From Lactobacillaceae bacterium (GTDB taxonomy: Bacteria > Bacillota > Bacilli > Lactobacillales > Lactobacillaceae): a stretch of DNA of 52,499 nt. A program made the position numbers and the translations under genes. This document shows, one piece after another, positions 25,314-35,456 of this stretch. The stretch is taken from the NCBI GenBank assembly GCA_031289615.1, contig JAITPD010000034.1:1-52499 (forward strand). Direction: 5' to 3'. The notes below the pieces were generated by a model. That model saw only the letters and a program-made list of their open reading frames with translations, was not told the origin of the DNA and did no database searches. How positions within the stretch are numbered: position 1 is the first letter of the stretch; each line of letters opens with the position of its first letter.

Positions 25314-26984
25314 TTACCGCTCTATAAACTTTTTCAACTCTGCCAAATTAGCCGCAACCGCTTCAGCAGAATCACCCTTCGCACCAAGATAGAACTTAAT
25401 CTTTGGCTCAGTTCCAGAAGGACGAACCGCAATCCACGAACCATTGGCAAAGAAATACTTCAACACATTGCTCTTAGGCAAATCATCAATGCCTTGTGAA
25501 TAATCAAGCACCTTTTCGACACCAAACTGATCCAACTCTGATTGAGGCAAGTCACGATATACTTCCATCAAGCGATTAATCTCAGCCATGCCATCTTCGC
25601 CCTTGAGCGTTTGACTCACCAACTGCTCTTCATAGTAACCATACTGCTCGAACAAAGCATTCAACTGGTCAACCAACGTCTTGCCTTGTGACAAGTAAAA
25701 TGCGGTCATTTCAGCAATCATCATCGTACTACCAACTGCATCTTTGTCGCACGCCAAATCACCAATCAAGTAACCATATGATTCCTCATAGCCCATGATG
25801 AAGTCCCGAGTTTTCCCGAGCTTATTAATCTGCTCACCAATGTACTTGAAGCCCGTCAACGTTGAAACAGTATCCACACCAAAACTGGCCGCAATCACTG
25901 CTCCCAAATTACTAGTCACAATCGTGTTTGCAATAAATGGTGCTTGCTTCTCTTTAAGTTTTGCATCGTTTGAAAGGAGATAATAGACCAACAATGAACC
26001 AACTTGATTTCCGTTCAACGCAGTGTATTCCTTATCTCCAGTCTTAACAAGCACACCAACTCGGTCAGAATCAGGATCACTACCCATAATCAAATCAACA
26101 TCATTTTCCTTAGCAACTTCTAACGCCATGTCAAAGGCTTCTAAGTTTTCTGGATTTGGCGACTGAACAGTTTTAAATTCTGGATCTTCAACCAACTGTT
26201 CTTCTACTGTAAAGACATTTTCAAAACCAATCTCATTTAGTCCACGGAAAATTGCCCGCTTACCAGCTCCATGCAATGGCGTATACAAAACTTTCATGGT
26301 CTTACCCATCTGCTTGACCAAATCGGGCTGGCGCAAATTAGTTTTCTCCGCATTGATAAACGCTGTGTCAATCTCGTCATCGAGCCAATGAATTAATTCA
26401 TTCGACTCTTTAGCTACAGGAATTTGTGCATAGTCGCTAATTTGATTAATCTCATCAATAATTGGTTCTGCAATTTCAGGAACTGCTTGACCACCAGTTA
26501 AATCGTAAATTTTGTAGCCGTTATAGACTGCAGGATTGTGCGAAGCCGTAATGACCACTCCACCAATTGCATGCAAATAAGGCACCGCAAAGCTCAATTC
26601 AGGCGTTGTCGTGATTTCTTTAAATAAATACGTTGGAATCCCCGCAGCAGCAAATACTTTAGCTACTTCAAGCGTGAATTCACTTGAACCATGACGCATA
26701 TCATGAGCTATCACAATCCCACGTTGCTTTGCTTCATCGCCATATTTTTTCAGCAAAAAATTAGCATAGCCGTTTGTAATCCGACGCACAGTATACCGGT
26801 TTAAACGGTTCGTTCCGGCTCCGACAACCGCGCGCAATCCACCCGTACCAAATTCGAGATCCTTATAAAAACGATCATGAATCTCTGATGAATCATCTAC
26901 CAATTGCTTTAACTCTGCTTTGGTTGCATCGTCAAAAACAGGATTAGTTAACCACTCCTGATAACGTTCTTCTACACTACTCAT
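25314..26984 (-). CDS. pgcA: Phosphoglucomutase/phosphomannomutase
   Basis: The 556-residue cytoplasmic enzyme belongs to the alpha-D-phosphohexomutase family. It has the active-site Ser in TASHNP (S148), the metal loop GSDPDSDR (301-308) and the phosphate loop RPSGTEPK near the C-terminus. Length and wording match the PgcA/PgmA type of Gram-positives, which interconverts hexose 6- and 1-phosphates. The gene overlaps manC by one base (TAATG) and ends the operon. In this context it most likely supplies mannose 1-phosphate for GDP-mannose, though a glucose role cannot be excluded because the family is often dual. Confidence 0.9.
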   Translation of the reverse strand: MSSVEERYQEWLTNPVFDDATKAELKQLVDDSSEIHDRFYKDLEFGTGGLRAVVGAGTNRLNRYTVRRITNGYANFLLKKYGDEAKQRGIVIAHDMRHGSSEFTLEVAKVFAAAGIPTYLFKEITTTPELSFAVPYLHAIGGVVITASHNPAVYNGYKIYDLTGGQAVPEIAEPIIDEINQISDYAQIPVAKESNELIHWLDDEIDTAFINAEKTNLRQPDLVKQMGKTMKVLYTPLHGAGKRAIFRGLNEIGFENVFTVEEQLVEDPEFKTVQSPNPENLEAFDMALEVAKENDVDLIMGSDPDSDRVGVLVKTGDKEYTALNGNQVGSLLVYYLLSNDAKLKEKQAPFIANTIVTSNLGAVIAASFGVDTVSTLTGFKYIGEQINKLGKTRDFIMGYEESYGYLIGDLACDKDAVGSTMMIAEMTAFYLSQGKTLVDQLNALFEQYGYYEEQLVSQTLKGEDGMAEINRLMEVYRDLPQSELDQFGVEKVLDYSQGIDDLPKSNVLKYFFANGSWIAVRPSGTEPKIKFYLGAKGDSAEAVAANLAELKKFIER

Positions 26985-28204
26985 TAGGCTAATTCCTCCG
27001 TCACAAGCAAGAACTTAAATTCTTTTTTACCAGTTACAACTGTCGTATCACCTTTGACATTAACTGTTCCTTGACCACTCAAACGCACAATTTTTTGGTT
27101 ACTCTTTAGCTTAAGGCTGACCTGATGTTTGTCGTTCATCTCAAACAAAGTCGTCTTTGAAACTTCAGATTTCATCAATGTCCGTCGCAGTCCCCACGCT
27201 TCTTCCACATAATGAATACTTTCAAAAAATGTGCTAGAAAGTTCTTTAACTCGTGGAGAATCATCCTTGCTAGAAACCAAAATCCCTTCAGGACCCGCCG
27301 CCACAATCAAATCCTTCGTGCCAATGACCGCCACCGGAAGATCACCTTCATTAATCACATAAGTATTGTTCGTATCGATCAATTCAGACGTGAACCCAAC
27401 TGTTTTCGTGTCCATTTCTTCTGTCAACGTGTTCCAAGTTCCCAAATCTTTCCAATAGCCATCATAACGATTAAAAACAATATTGGCTTGCTTTTCAGAA
27501 TACTCATAGTCAAATGAATTCTTTGGTAGCAAATCGTAGTTGGCTGACAGTGTTTGATAATCAGTTGGAACATTCATTTCAACTAACATATCGTGAATTG
27601 TGCGCAACTTAAACGCAAAGACGCCAGCATTCCAAACAGCGCCATTCTCAATTAACTTAGTAGCTAAGAGACGGTCTGGCTTCTCCTTGAACTCCTTCAC
27701 CTGACTGCTCTGAGCATTTTCTGGAACGATATAACCATATTTTTCAGATGGCAAGGTTGGCTTAATCCCAACTAATCCCAGAGTGGCTCCTGTTTCGTTC
27801 AAAAGGCCGTCCAAGTTGATGATGCTCTTAAAATATTCGACGTTTACAAAAGGATCAACTGGTAATACAACCACCGTCTCATCTAGATCAGCTTGCACGA
27901 CTGAATGCAAATAAGTGCTTGCCAAAGAAATCGCTGGAAATGTATCCCGTCGACTAGGTTCAGTAATGATTTGATCGTCGCCAATGCCCAATTGCGCCTT
28001 CAAAATTGAAGCTTGATTCGCTCCAGTGGCGATATAAGTGTCAGCTTGCAATCCAACCATTCCTAATTGGCGCCAGACCCGCTGCACCATTGATTCGAGA
28101 TGGTCCTCATTACGCAAAACTTTGATGAATTGCTTTGAACGTTGATCATTTGACAACGGCCAGAGGCGCTTGCCCGATCCACCTGAAAGTAAAATTAATT
28201 TCAT
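26984..28204 (-). CDS. manC: Mannose-1-phosphate guanylyltransferase
   Basis: The 406-residue protein starts with the nucleotide-binding signature [14 protein letters not shown] and has the family blocks [20 protein letters not shown] and [11 protein letters not shown]. It makes GDP-mannose from mannose 1-phosphate and GTP. The C-terminal part (about 330-406: [26 protein letters not shown]) is shorter than in fused type II PMI-GMP enzymes, so no isomerase activity is expected. I chose the ATG at 28204. A TTG seven codons upstream lacks a ribosome site. It lies 17 bases after rmd and is coupled to pgcA. Confidence 0.9.
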   Translation of the reverse strand: MKLILLSGGSGKRLWPLSNDQRSKQFIKVLRNEDHLESMVQRVWRQLGMVGLQADTYIATGANQASILKAQLGIGDDQIITEPSRRDTFPAISLASTYLHSVVQADLDETVVVLPVDPFVNVEYFKSIINLDGLLNETGATLGLVGIKPTLPSEKYGYIVPENAQSSQVKEFKEKPDRLLATKLIENGAVWNAGVFAFKLRTIHDMLVEMNVPTDYQTLSANYDLLPKNSFDYEYSEKQANIVFNRYDGYWKDLGTWNTLTEEMDTKTVGFTSELIDTNNTYVINEGDLPVAVIGTKDLIVAAGPEGILVSSKDDSPRVKELSSTFFESIHYVEEAWGLRRTLMKSEVSKTTLFEMNDKHQVSLKLKSNQKIVRLSGQGTVNVKGDTTVVTGKKEFKFLLVTEELA

Positions 28205-28221
28205 AATCCCATCTACTTCTT

Positions 28222-29130
28222 TCAATAATTTATAAAATCACTAATTGTTGTATCAACTGAATACTCCGGCTGCCAACCAGTTTCAGCAGTTAGGCGCTCA
28301 TGGCTACCTTGAATCTTCATAATGTCGGTTGCTCGGACCAGACTTTGATCAATTCGATATGTCACATCGCTGCGATCCTTAATTTCCAAAATCTTTTGCA
28401 AAATTTCCGTCCCTTTAACGTTAACATTAGAACTGACATTGTAAATCAAATGCTGAGTATCTTTCTTTTCAAGGAGCATCACATAGGCTCGCACAATATC
28501 ACGAACATCTGTATAATCACGCGACGTTGCAAGGTTACCAACAATGATTTCATGTTGATCTTCTGGCAGCTCTTCAATTCGTCCGACCAAATCTGGAAGC
28601 AAGAATCCTTTGCCTTGCCCCGGACCAATGTGATTGAAAGGCCGAGCAATCACGATGTTTAGCCCTCGCTGATTATAATACTTGGCTTGATCTTCAACTG
28701 CCACTTTGCTGACTGCATATGGCGATGTAAATCCTAATGCTGAGTCCTCAGTGATCGGCATTGGCTGATTTCCGTCATAGATCGCACCAGAACTAATCAC
28801 AACCATGCGTGGCTTCTTTCCCTGAGAAACATAAAACTCTGCCATGTTTGTAAGCATAGCAGTGTTACCATTGATATAGCGTTGTGGATGGTCATATGAA
28901 GGACCAACAGCAGAAAAACCTGCCAAATGGATAATTCCATCGACATCTGGCAAATGAGGAAAACTATCGACCAAGTCAGTGACAATATATTCGCTCACAA
29001 ATGGCGCTAGATTTGCATTAAGTTGTGTTTCAATCCCGATTCCAATCACCTCATTACCTCGCTCGAAAAGCAACTTTGAAAGGTGATAACCGACAAATCC
29101 ATTAATTCCAGTAACAACAATTTTTGCCAT
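28222..29130 (-). CDS. rmd: GDP-6-deoxy-D-mannose reductase (GDP-D-rhamnose synthase)
   Basis: The 302-residue short-chain dehydrogenase has the cofactor loop TGINGFVG (7-14), the catalytic VISSGAIYD and YAVSK (Y138, K142), and RPFNHIGPGQ. The last block and the overall length fit RMD enzymes that reduce GDP-4-keto-6-deoxy-D-mannose to GDP-D-rhamnose. GDP-L-fucose synthase is less likely because its usual NLYGPHDN and SCIYP-like blocks are missing. GDP-talose formation by a related reductase is a remaining alternative. It lies 67 bases after gmd, which makes its substrate, and ahead of manC. Confidence 0.8.
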   Translation of the reverse strand: MAKIVVTGINGFVGYHLSKLLFERGNEVIGIGIETQLNANLAPFVSEYIVTDLVDSFPHLPDVDGIIHLAGFSAVGPSYDHPQRYINGNTAMLTNMAEFYVSQGKKPRMVVISSGAIYDGNQPMPITEDSALGFTSPYAVSKVAVEDQAKYYNQRGLNIVIARPFNHIGPGQGKGFLLPDLVGRIEELPEDQHEIIVGNLATSRDYTDVRDIVRAYVMLLEKKDTQHLIYNVSSNVNVKGTEILQKILEIKDRSDVTYRIDQSLVRATDIMKIQGSHERLTAETGWQPEYSVDTTISDFINY

Positions 29131-29197
29131 AATTAAACTCCAAAAAGCGAAAAAAGGATATTGTTCAGCACTCCACCCTTCATCACTTTATCTATCA

Positions 29198-30187
29198 TTA
29201 TTTAATGTTCTTTGCTTCTAATTCCAAATCGTGCTCGACCATCAACTTAACCAAACCTGGGAAGTCAACATCGCGCGTCCAACCAAGCTTTTCTTCAGCC
29301 TTAGCAGGATTTCCAAGCAACAAGTCAACTTCAGCTGGACGCATAAAGGCTGGGTTTTGCTTTACGTATGGCTTCCAATCATCAATCCCGATTTCTTTAA
29401 AGGCCAAATCAAGGAACTCACCAATTGAGTGCGTCTCACCAGTTGCCAACAAATAATCGTCAGGAGTGTCTTGTTGCAACATGAGCCACATTCCCTTAAC
29501 GTAATCACCAGCATAGCCCCAATCACGCTTTGGCCACATGTCACCAAGTTCAACGTGATCTTGCAATCCAAGTTTGATGCGTGCTACTGCGTTGGTAATC
29601 TTACGCGTCACAAATTCGACTCCACGACGCTCACCTTCATGATTAAACAAAATACCTGAAACGGCGTACATGTCGTATGACTCACGATAATTCTTAGTAA
29701 TCCAGTGACCGTACAACTTAGCAACACCATATGGAGAACGAGGGTGGAACAAAGACTCTTCAGTATAGCCACCTTCTGGGCGATTATAATCAGTCCCACC
29801 AAACATTTCTGAAGTTGAAGCTTGATAGAAACGCACTTTGTTGTCCTTGTCAGTCAAACGAATGGCCTCAAGCATGTTCAAAACACCCTTACCAGTTACA
29901 TCAGCTGTAACCATTGGATCCTTGAATGAATAACCAACATGTGAAATTGCACCGAGATTGTACACCTCATCCGGCTGAGCAGTTTGCAAAGCACGCACCA
30001 ATGATGATGGGTCAGTCAAGTCAGCTTCGATCAACTTAACATAAGGGAATTCTGCCTCTACGGCTTGACGCTTTGGGTTGTTTTGTCCGCGAATAATCCC
30101 AAAAATTTCATAGTCTTTTTCATGTAGGAACTTGGCTAAGTGCCCGCCATCTTGCCCTGTTATTCCTGTAATCAATGCAGTTTTCAC
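29198..30187 (-). CDS. gmd: GDP-mannose 4,6-dehydratase
   Basis: The 329-residue enzyme has GITGQDGG (8-15) for NADP binding, STSEMFG (124-130) with the catalytic Thr/Glu, and YGVAK (Y153, K157). NHEGERRGVEFVTRKI is a GMD-specific block. It converts GDP-mannose to GDP-4-keto-6-deoxy-D-mannose. The length is close to the GMD of Pseudomonas aeruginosa (A-band D-rhamnose pathway) and shorter than the E. coli fucose-pathway enzyme. It follows a GT4 gene by 21 bases inside the polysaccharide operon. Confidence 0.93.
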   Translation of the reverse strand: MKTALITGITGQDGGHLAKFLHEKDYEIFGIIRGQNNPKRQAVEAEFPYVKLIEADLTDPSSLVRALQTAQPDEVYNLGAISHVGYSFKDPMVTADVTGKGVLNMLEAIRLTDKDNKVRFYQASTSEMFGGTDYNRPEGGYTEESLFHPRSPYGVAKLYGHWITKNYRESYDMYAVSGILFNHEGERRGVEFVTRKITNAVARIKLGLQDHVELGDMWPKRDWGYAGDYVKGMWLMLQQDTPDDYLLATGETHSIGEFLDLAFKEIGIDDWKPYVKQNPAFMRPAEVDLLLGNPAKAEEKLGWTRDVDFPGLVKLMVEHDLELEAKNIK

Positions 30188-30208
30188 AATGTATACCTCT
30201 ACTTATAT

Positions 30209-31417
30209 CTAATTAAAATCTTCCATAATTATATCATAATAACGCTGTGCTGTTTTCGCCCACGTAAATTGTTTTGCGTACTCGTAACTTTCTTCGATGA
30301 TTTGTTGACGTTCTTCATCTGACAGATTATACATTTCGATCACTTTATCAGCAATTTGGCTGGAATCATCAGCATAAAAAGCGTATTTACCGCCAACTTC
30401 TGGAAGTGATGAATTGTTGTAAGTTAGAATCAAAGTCTTATTGAGCATTGACTCTAATACTGGAAGCCCAAACCCTTCGTACAAAGTAGGATACACAAAG
30501 GCGAGCGAGTGTGCATATAGCTCAGCTTTGTATTCATCTGAAATATAGCCAATGGTGATGATGTCGTTTCGGTAAGGAGACTCTAAAATGACATTTTTTA
30601 AATCAAGAAATTTAAGTTCTTGAATTTTTTCAAAAGGTTTACCAGCCAATACTAATTGAAAATCATATCCTTTTTGTTTTAAATCATTAAATTGTGTGAC
30701 TAATTGTTCCAGTTGTCGTCTTGGGCTAGGACTTCCTATGAAAAGCAAATATGGCTTATTTGGTAAATCTTTATCAGCAGTATTCAGCGTTTTTGCCGGC
30801 TTTTCATCAACTCCTAATGAGGCTACATCAATATCAACATTTAAATCTGGATAAATTCGTAAAATTTCATTCTTTGAGAAATTTGAAATTGAAATAATCT
30901 TTTTAGATTTTTTCAAATCTTTGTAAATCAATTGTTTCTTGATTTTCTTAATTAAACCCCTAACAAGTCGTTGCTTTAAAATTTTTTTCAATATTATTTT
31001 ATTATCTGCAAAAGTGAACCTATCTTCAAATACGAGTGGAATCAAGTCATACCAAACTAGATAAACATTATTTGCCTTAGGAACGTACCCTAAAACAGAA
31101 AACGATAGATACACATCCATTTCTTCGATCAAAGGATCCTTTTTAGAGAAAAAAGCATTTTTAAGCTTATCTAAGCGGCCAGTAACCAATGTTGATGGAT
31201 CGTAATATTTAATGTTGTATTTTAAATCGGCAGAGACATTAATAATTTGAAAAACTTCATTTTCTTTATCTCGATACATAAACAATGTCACTTCATCTAC
31301 ATTTTTATCTTTGGCAAGTAATGGCAGCAGTTTATTGGTAACTTGTTTGGTAACTTCACCTATTCCGCGATATGCACTGGCCGTTTGTAATTCTTTTAAA
31401 TCTATGCCAATTTTCAT
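30209..31417 (-). CDS. GT4 glycosyltransferase (tandem paralogue C)
   Basis: The 402-residue GT-B enzyme opens with MKIGIDLKELQTASAYRGIG, shared almost word for word with the next two upstream genes. The C-terminal half has LLFIGSPSPRR, VILESPYRNDIITIGYISD and the catalytic EX7E in YEGFGLPVLE, followed by SLPEVGGKYAFY. These are features of GT4 mannosyl/rhamnosyl-type transferases. It is the last transferase before gmd and rmd, so GDP-D-rhamnose or GDP-mannose is the most likely donor. It lies 29 bases after paralogue B. The exact linkage is not predictable. Confidence 0.85.
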   Translation of the reverse strand: MKIGIDLKELQTASAYRGIGEVTKQVTNKLLPLLAKDKNVDEVTLFMYRDKENEVFQIINVSADLKYNIKYYDPSTLVTGRLDKLKNAFFSKKDPLIEEMDVYLSFSVLGYVPKANNVYLVWYDLIPLVFEDRFTFADNKIILKKILKQRLVRGLIKKIKKQLIYKDLKKSKKIISISNFSKNEILRIYPDLNVDIDVASLGVDEKPAKTLNTADKDLPNKPYLLFIGSPSPRRQLEQLVTQFNDLKQKGYDFQLVLAGKPFEKIQELKFLDLKNVILESPYRNDIITIGYISDEYKAELYAHSLAFVYPTLYEGFGLPVLESMLNKTLILTYNNSSLPEVGGKYAFYADDSSQIADKVIEMYNLSDEERQQIIEESYEYAKQFTWAKTAQRYYDIIMEDFN

Positions 31418-31446
31418 TTAACTTCCTCCAAATAAAAACGTAACTA

Positions 31447-32667
31447 CTAGTTCTGCTGGTCCCCGGTCATCAAAATATCATAGAATTTTTGCGCCGTTTT
31501 AGCCCACGTAAATTGTTTAGCGTGATTATAACTTTGTTCAATGATTTTCTGCCGTTCGCTGTCAGAGAGACTTTCAATTTCTAACACTTTGCTAGCAATT
31601 TCATTTGAGCTATTAACATAAAATGCATATCTACCCCCAACCTCGGGTAAAGAAGAATTATCGTACGTTAGTACTAATGTCTTAGCGAGCATTGCTTCTA
31701 GTACAGGCAGACCAAATCCTTCATAAAGGGTCGGATAAACAAACGCCAGCGCATGACTATATAGCTCACTTTTATATTCATCTGAAATGTAGCCAACTGT
31801 AATAATATCGTCTCGATATGGAGATTCTAAAATCGCTTCTTTAACATCTTGGGACTCAATTTTATCGATGTGTTCAAATGACTTGCCTGCCAGCACGAGT
31901 TGAAAATCATGCCCATTTTGTTTTAGTTGATTATATTGCTCAATTAAAGAGGCAATTTCTCTTTTGGGATCAATCCCACCGATAAACAACAAATATGGTT
32001 TTTCCGGTAAAGTATCGTCAACGGTATTCACCGTTTTAGATGGCGTTTCTGACACGCCTAGCAAAGCCACATCAATTGGAATATTCAATCCTGGGAAAAT
32101 TTTAGCGACATCATCTTTTGTATACTGTGAAATCGCAATTAAACGCTTTGCCCTCTGCATCTTCTTCTGCATTCTAGCCTTAATTATTAAAAAAATAAAA
32201 CTTCTAAATAGCTGATTATTCCTTAAAAAGAGGCTAATTGAATCAGTTTTATTACGTAGAAAATAGATGCGATATAAAACAAGTGTAATCGCATCATACC
32301 AAACTAAAAACACATTGCGCGCTTTTGGAACGTAACCAATAATTGAAAATGAAAGAAAAACATCCATCTCGTCGGCATCTTGATCGACTTTAGTTGGTAA
32401 AAGAGCTCTTTTTAATCTAGCAAATTTATTTAAATTTAAATTTTCTGGATTATAATATCTAACACTATAATTTAAATTATCGGGAATAGTAATCATTTTT
32501 AAGACGTCATCTTGTTTCATATCATACATAAAGAAAACGACTTCAATTCCATCTGGATTATTTCCTAATAGTGGCAATAGATTGTTGGTAACTTGCTTGG
32601 TAGCTTCACCAATTCCACGATATGCACTAAAAGACTGTAAATCTTTTAAATCAATGCCAATTTTCAT
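31447..32667 (-). CDS. GT4 glycosyltransferase (tandem paralogue B)
   Basis: The 406-residue protein shows the same plan as its neighbours: GIDLKDLQSFSAYRGIGEATKQVTN at the start, LLFIGGIDPKREIASLIEQYN, AGKSFEHIDKIE, then ESPYRDDIITVGYISD and YEGFGLPVLEAML with the EX7E pair. A basic, more hydrophobic stretch in the middle (about 135-180: RNKTDSISLFLRNNQLFRSFIFLIIKARMQKKMQRAK) may attach the enzyme to the membrane. It sits 59 bases after paralogue A. High similarity to both neighbours points to local gene duplication followed by specialisation for successive linkages. Confidence 0.85.
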   Translation of the reverse strand: MKIGIDLKDLQSFSAYRGIGEATKQVTNNLLPLLGNNPDGIEVVFFMYDMKQDDVLKMITIPDNLNYSVRYYNPENLNLNKFARLKRALLPTKVDQDADEMDVFLSFSIIGYVPKARNVFLVWYDAITLVLYRIYFLRNKTDSISLFLRNNQLFRSFIFLIIKARMQKKMQRAKRLIAISQYTKDDVAKIFPGLNIPIDVALLGVSETPSKTVNTVDDTLPEKPYLLFIGGIDPKREIASLIEQYNQLKQNGHDFQLVLAGKSFEHIDKIESQDVKEAILESPYRDDIITVGYISDEYKSELYSHALAFVYPTLYEGFGLPVLEAMLAKTLVLTYDNSSLPEVGGRYAFYVNSSNEIASKVLEIESLSDSERQKIIEQSYNHAKQFTWAKTAQKFYDILMTGDQQN

Positions 32668-32726
32668 GTGTGACTTTCCCTTCGAATGATTGATCCACCA
32701 CTTAAAATGTATAAGCGATTAGTTTA

Positions 32727-33938
32727 TTAGTCGAAATCTTTCATCATTATCTCGTAATATTTTTGAGCTGTTTTAGCCCATGTGAATTGCTTAGCGTATT
32801 CATAGCTTTCATCAATGACTTGTTGGCGCTTTTCGTTTGGTAATTCATACATTTCGATGATCTTATCACCTAATTCGCTAGCGTCATTTGCATAAAAAGC
32901 ATATTCACCGCCAACCTCTGGCAATGAAGAATTGTTATAAGTCAGGATCAAAGTTTTAGCAAGCATTGCCTCTAAAACAGGTAGGCCAAACCCTTCATAC
33001 AAAGTTGGGTACACAAAAGCGAGTGAATTAGAGTATAATTTTGCCTTATATTCATCTGAAATGTAACCAATGTTGATAATATCGTCACGATAAGGAGACA
33101 TCAAAATCGCATTCTTAATATTTAAAATTGCGATTTTTTCGACATCTTCAAAAGCTTTTCCAGCTAAAACAATTTGTATATCAAACCCAGCTTCTTTTAA
33201 ATGATTAAACTGATCAATCAGCGGCGCAATTTCGCGTTTTTTATCAATCCCACCTACAAATAATAAGTATGGTTTCGTTGGCAAAGTCTCATTTAAACTG
33301 TTGACCGTTTTAGCTGGTTTTTCTGATACTCCTAAAAATGCTACATCAATTGGGATCTTTAATTCTGGAAAAATCCTCTGTAAATCTTGTTTAGTATATT
33401 CGGAAATAGCAATTAAATGCTTGGCCTTGTTTAGTTCTTGTTTAACTCGTTGCTTCCGAACTTTGTAAGCTAATTTCATTAAAAATGGACTGTTTTTAAT
33501 AATCTTGCTAATCTTACCTGTATTGTTCCACAAGAAATACATGTGGTGTAACACAAGCGGAATTAAATCGTACCAAACTAGGTAGAGATTTTTTGATTTT
33601 GGTAGATAACCTAAGAATGAATACGATAAAAATAAATCAACTTGTTCTACGTCTTGATTTCTCAATGGAAAGAAGGCGTTTTTCAGTGATTGAAAACGTG
33701 CTAAATCTAACGTAGCAGGGTCGTAATATTTAATGTTATATGTTAGTTGTTTAGGAATATCAAGCATTCCCAACGCTTCTTCTTGCTTGTCTTCATACAT
33801 AAAGAAAGTAACTTCATCAATTCTTTTATCATTAACCAGCAATGGTAATAAATAATTAGTTACTTGTTTTGCAACTTCACCAATTCCGCGATACGCGCTA
33901 TCTGATTGTAAATCTTTTAAATCAATTCCAATTTTCAT
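32727..33938 (-). CDS. GT4 glycosyltransferase (tandem paralogue A)
   Basis: The 403-residue protein is the first of the three paralogues and overlaps the flippase gene by one base. GIDLKDLQSDSAYRGIGEVAKQVTN marks the N-terminal half. LLFVGGIDKKREIAPLIDQFN, VLAGKAFEDVEKIA and YEGFGLPVLEAML (EX7E) mark the C-terminal half. D-rhamnan synthesis in Pseudomonas also uses three GT4 enzymes, so a matching three-transferase set here is plausible, though sequence alone cannot assign linkages. Confidence 0.85.
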   Translation of the reverse strand: MKIGIDLKDLQSDSAYRGIGEVAKQVTNYLLPLLVNDKRIDEVTFFMYEDKQEEALGMLDIPKQLTYNIKYYDPATLDLARFQSLKNAFFPLRNQDVEQVDLFLSYSFLGYLPKSKNLYLVWYDLIPLVLHHMYFLWNNTGKISKIIKNSPFLMKLAYKVRKQRVKQELNKAKHLIAISEYTKQDLQRIFPELKIPIDVAFLGVSEKPAKTVNSLNETLPTKPYLLFVGGIDKKREIAPLIDQFNHLKEAGFDIQIVLAGKAFEDVEKIAILNIKNAILMSPYRDDIINIGYISDEYKAKLYSNSLAFVYPTLYEGFGLPVLEAMLAKTLILTYNNSSLPEVGGEYAFYANDASELGDKIIEMYELPNEKRQQVIDESYEYAKQFTWAKTAQKYYEIMMKDFD

Positions 33939-35455
33939 TATCTATCTCTCCCGATGATTTTTTTAAGCAAACTGCTTACATACTTAAATTCAACACTTCG
34001 ATACCACATCATTAACACGATTAAATCCATCAGTGCTACTAGTGCAATACGCAAAGGAACACTCATCAATCCAATGTTAATTAGATTAATATAATAAATT
34101 ATAATGAGTACCATTACGTAGATAAAAACGTACAAATACTCTTTTAATGCCAACTTTTTCCACGGAAGTTTTAGCCCATTTTTGATGTCTTGCCGGACGT
34201 CAAACCATAAATCACTAATAATATACGAAATGATTGTCCCAAGCGTAACACCTAAAATACCGAGATGAAAGATTACTACAAAAGCCACAGAAAGACCTAG
34301 GTTAACAACTGCTAGAATAATGCTCTTAATTCCTTGATGCTTGTAGGTCCCTAAAGCGCCCATATAAATCCCGTTGGTTTCACGTAACTGCTGAATTGCT
34401 AGCTGGAGAGCGATAAATAAAACGATAAAATTTGTTATTAGATAACCTTTACCAGCCCAGATTTGGACAAACGGATTCACAATGACATAAAACATCGTGC
34501 TGGTTAAAAGCCCCAACGTGAAGTTAATAAATAAAATATGGTTGAAAAATAGTACTGATTTTTTTGAATCATGTTCGGTAACTAAATTACCAACACTAGC
34601 AACAACGGAGGTTGAAAAGCTTTGCAAGATACGAGTAACTGATGATATTAACAGCAAATAATTTGAGTATACACCAACAATGCTCAATCCAACGAATGTC
34701 GACAAAACAATATTATCAGTGCTAGTAACAACAATACTACCAACCTTAGCCCCAATAATCTCTTTCGTATTATCAATAATATGTTTGAGTTCTTTGGAAG
34801 TCAATTTTGCTGATTTGTTTTCAATCAGATACGGGTACATCTTATCTACTTTTCTCGAGATTTGAATATTAGAGAGCAACATACAGACAAAAGCAATAAT
34901 TAGGTAGCCCATGAATGAATGGAAAAAGATTAGAATAATAATTTGGAGCACGGTTTGGGCAAGCATGTAGGCGATATTGTTAATCCCGCTGATAAATCCT
35001 TTTTGATCAGCATTTAGTAAATTACGCTTATAAGAAAAGAAGTATGAACTTGCTGAGTTAACCAAGAACACAATGAAATAAATATAATACATCGTTTCCA
35101 TCTTGTCGTTAACTAACATTGGCAAGAACGGCAATATCAACATTCCTAAGCCAAATACAACAAATCCAATGACATTATAAGCTTTACGATAAAAGTTCAT
35201 GTATGCAGCAATTTTAATATGATCATCATTTGCTAGTGGCTGATACATGAAATATACAATCGCGGTTCCCAATCCTAGTTCCGCAAATGAAAGGACTTGT
35301 AACACATTATTAAAAAGTCCGTTCAATCCAAGAAATGTACTTCCTAGCGTGTGAATAAAGATTGTTTGCGCAAAAAAACGGCTAAAAATAGTTAGAGCTT
35401 GTAGCGCCAACGCCACAGCAGTATTTTTCGCAGTTTTTGCTAATCTTGATTCCAT
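33938..35455 (-). CDS. wzx: Polysaccharide repeat-unit flippase (Wzx type)
   Basis: The 505-residue protein has about 12-14 membrane helices, starting ALALQALTIFSRFFAQTIFIHTLGSTFLGLNGLFNNVLQVLSFAELGLGTAIVYFMY. This is the opening of the MOP/polysaccharide exporter family in Gram-positive capsule clusters. It should flip lipid-linked repeat units to the outside. I chose the ATG at 35455 because GGAGG lies 8 bases upstream. A GTG five codons earlier falls at that site. One base separates it from the polymerase gene, and its end overlaps the first GT4 paralogue. Confidence 0.9.
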   Translation of the reverse strand: MESRLAKTAKNTAVALALQALTIFSRFFAQTIFIHTLGSTFLGLNGLFNNVLQVLSFAELGLGTAIVYFMYQPLANDDHIKIAAYMNFYRKAYNVIGFVVFGLGMLILPFLPMLVNDKMETMYYIYFIVFLVNSASSYFFSYKRNLLNADQKGFISGINNIAYMLAQTVLQIIILIFFHSFMGYLIIAFVCMLLSNIQISRKVDKMYPYLIENKSAKLTSKELKHIIDNTKEIIGAKVGSIVVTSTDNIVLSTFVGLSIVGVYSNYLLLISSVTRILQSFSTSVVASVGNLVTEHDSKKSVLFFNHILFINFTLGLLTSTMFYVIVNPFVQIWAGKGYLITNFIVLFIALQLAIQQLRETNGIYMGALGTYKHQGIKSIILAVVNLGLSVAFVVIFHLGILGVTLGTIISYIISDLWFDVRQDIKNGLKLPWKKLALKEYLYVFIYVMVLIIIYYINLINIGLMSVPLRIALVALMDLIVLMMWYRSVEFKYVSSLLKKIIGRDR

Positions 35456-35456
35456 G

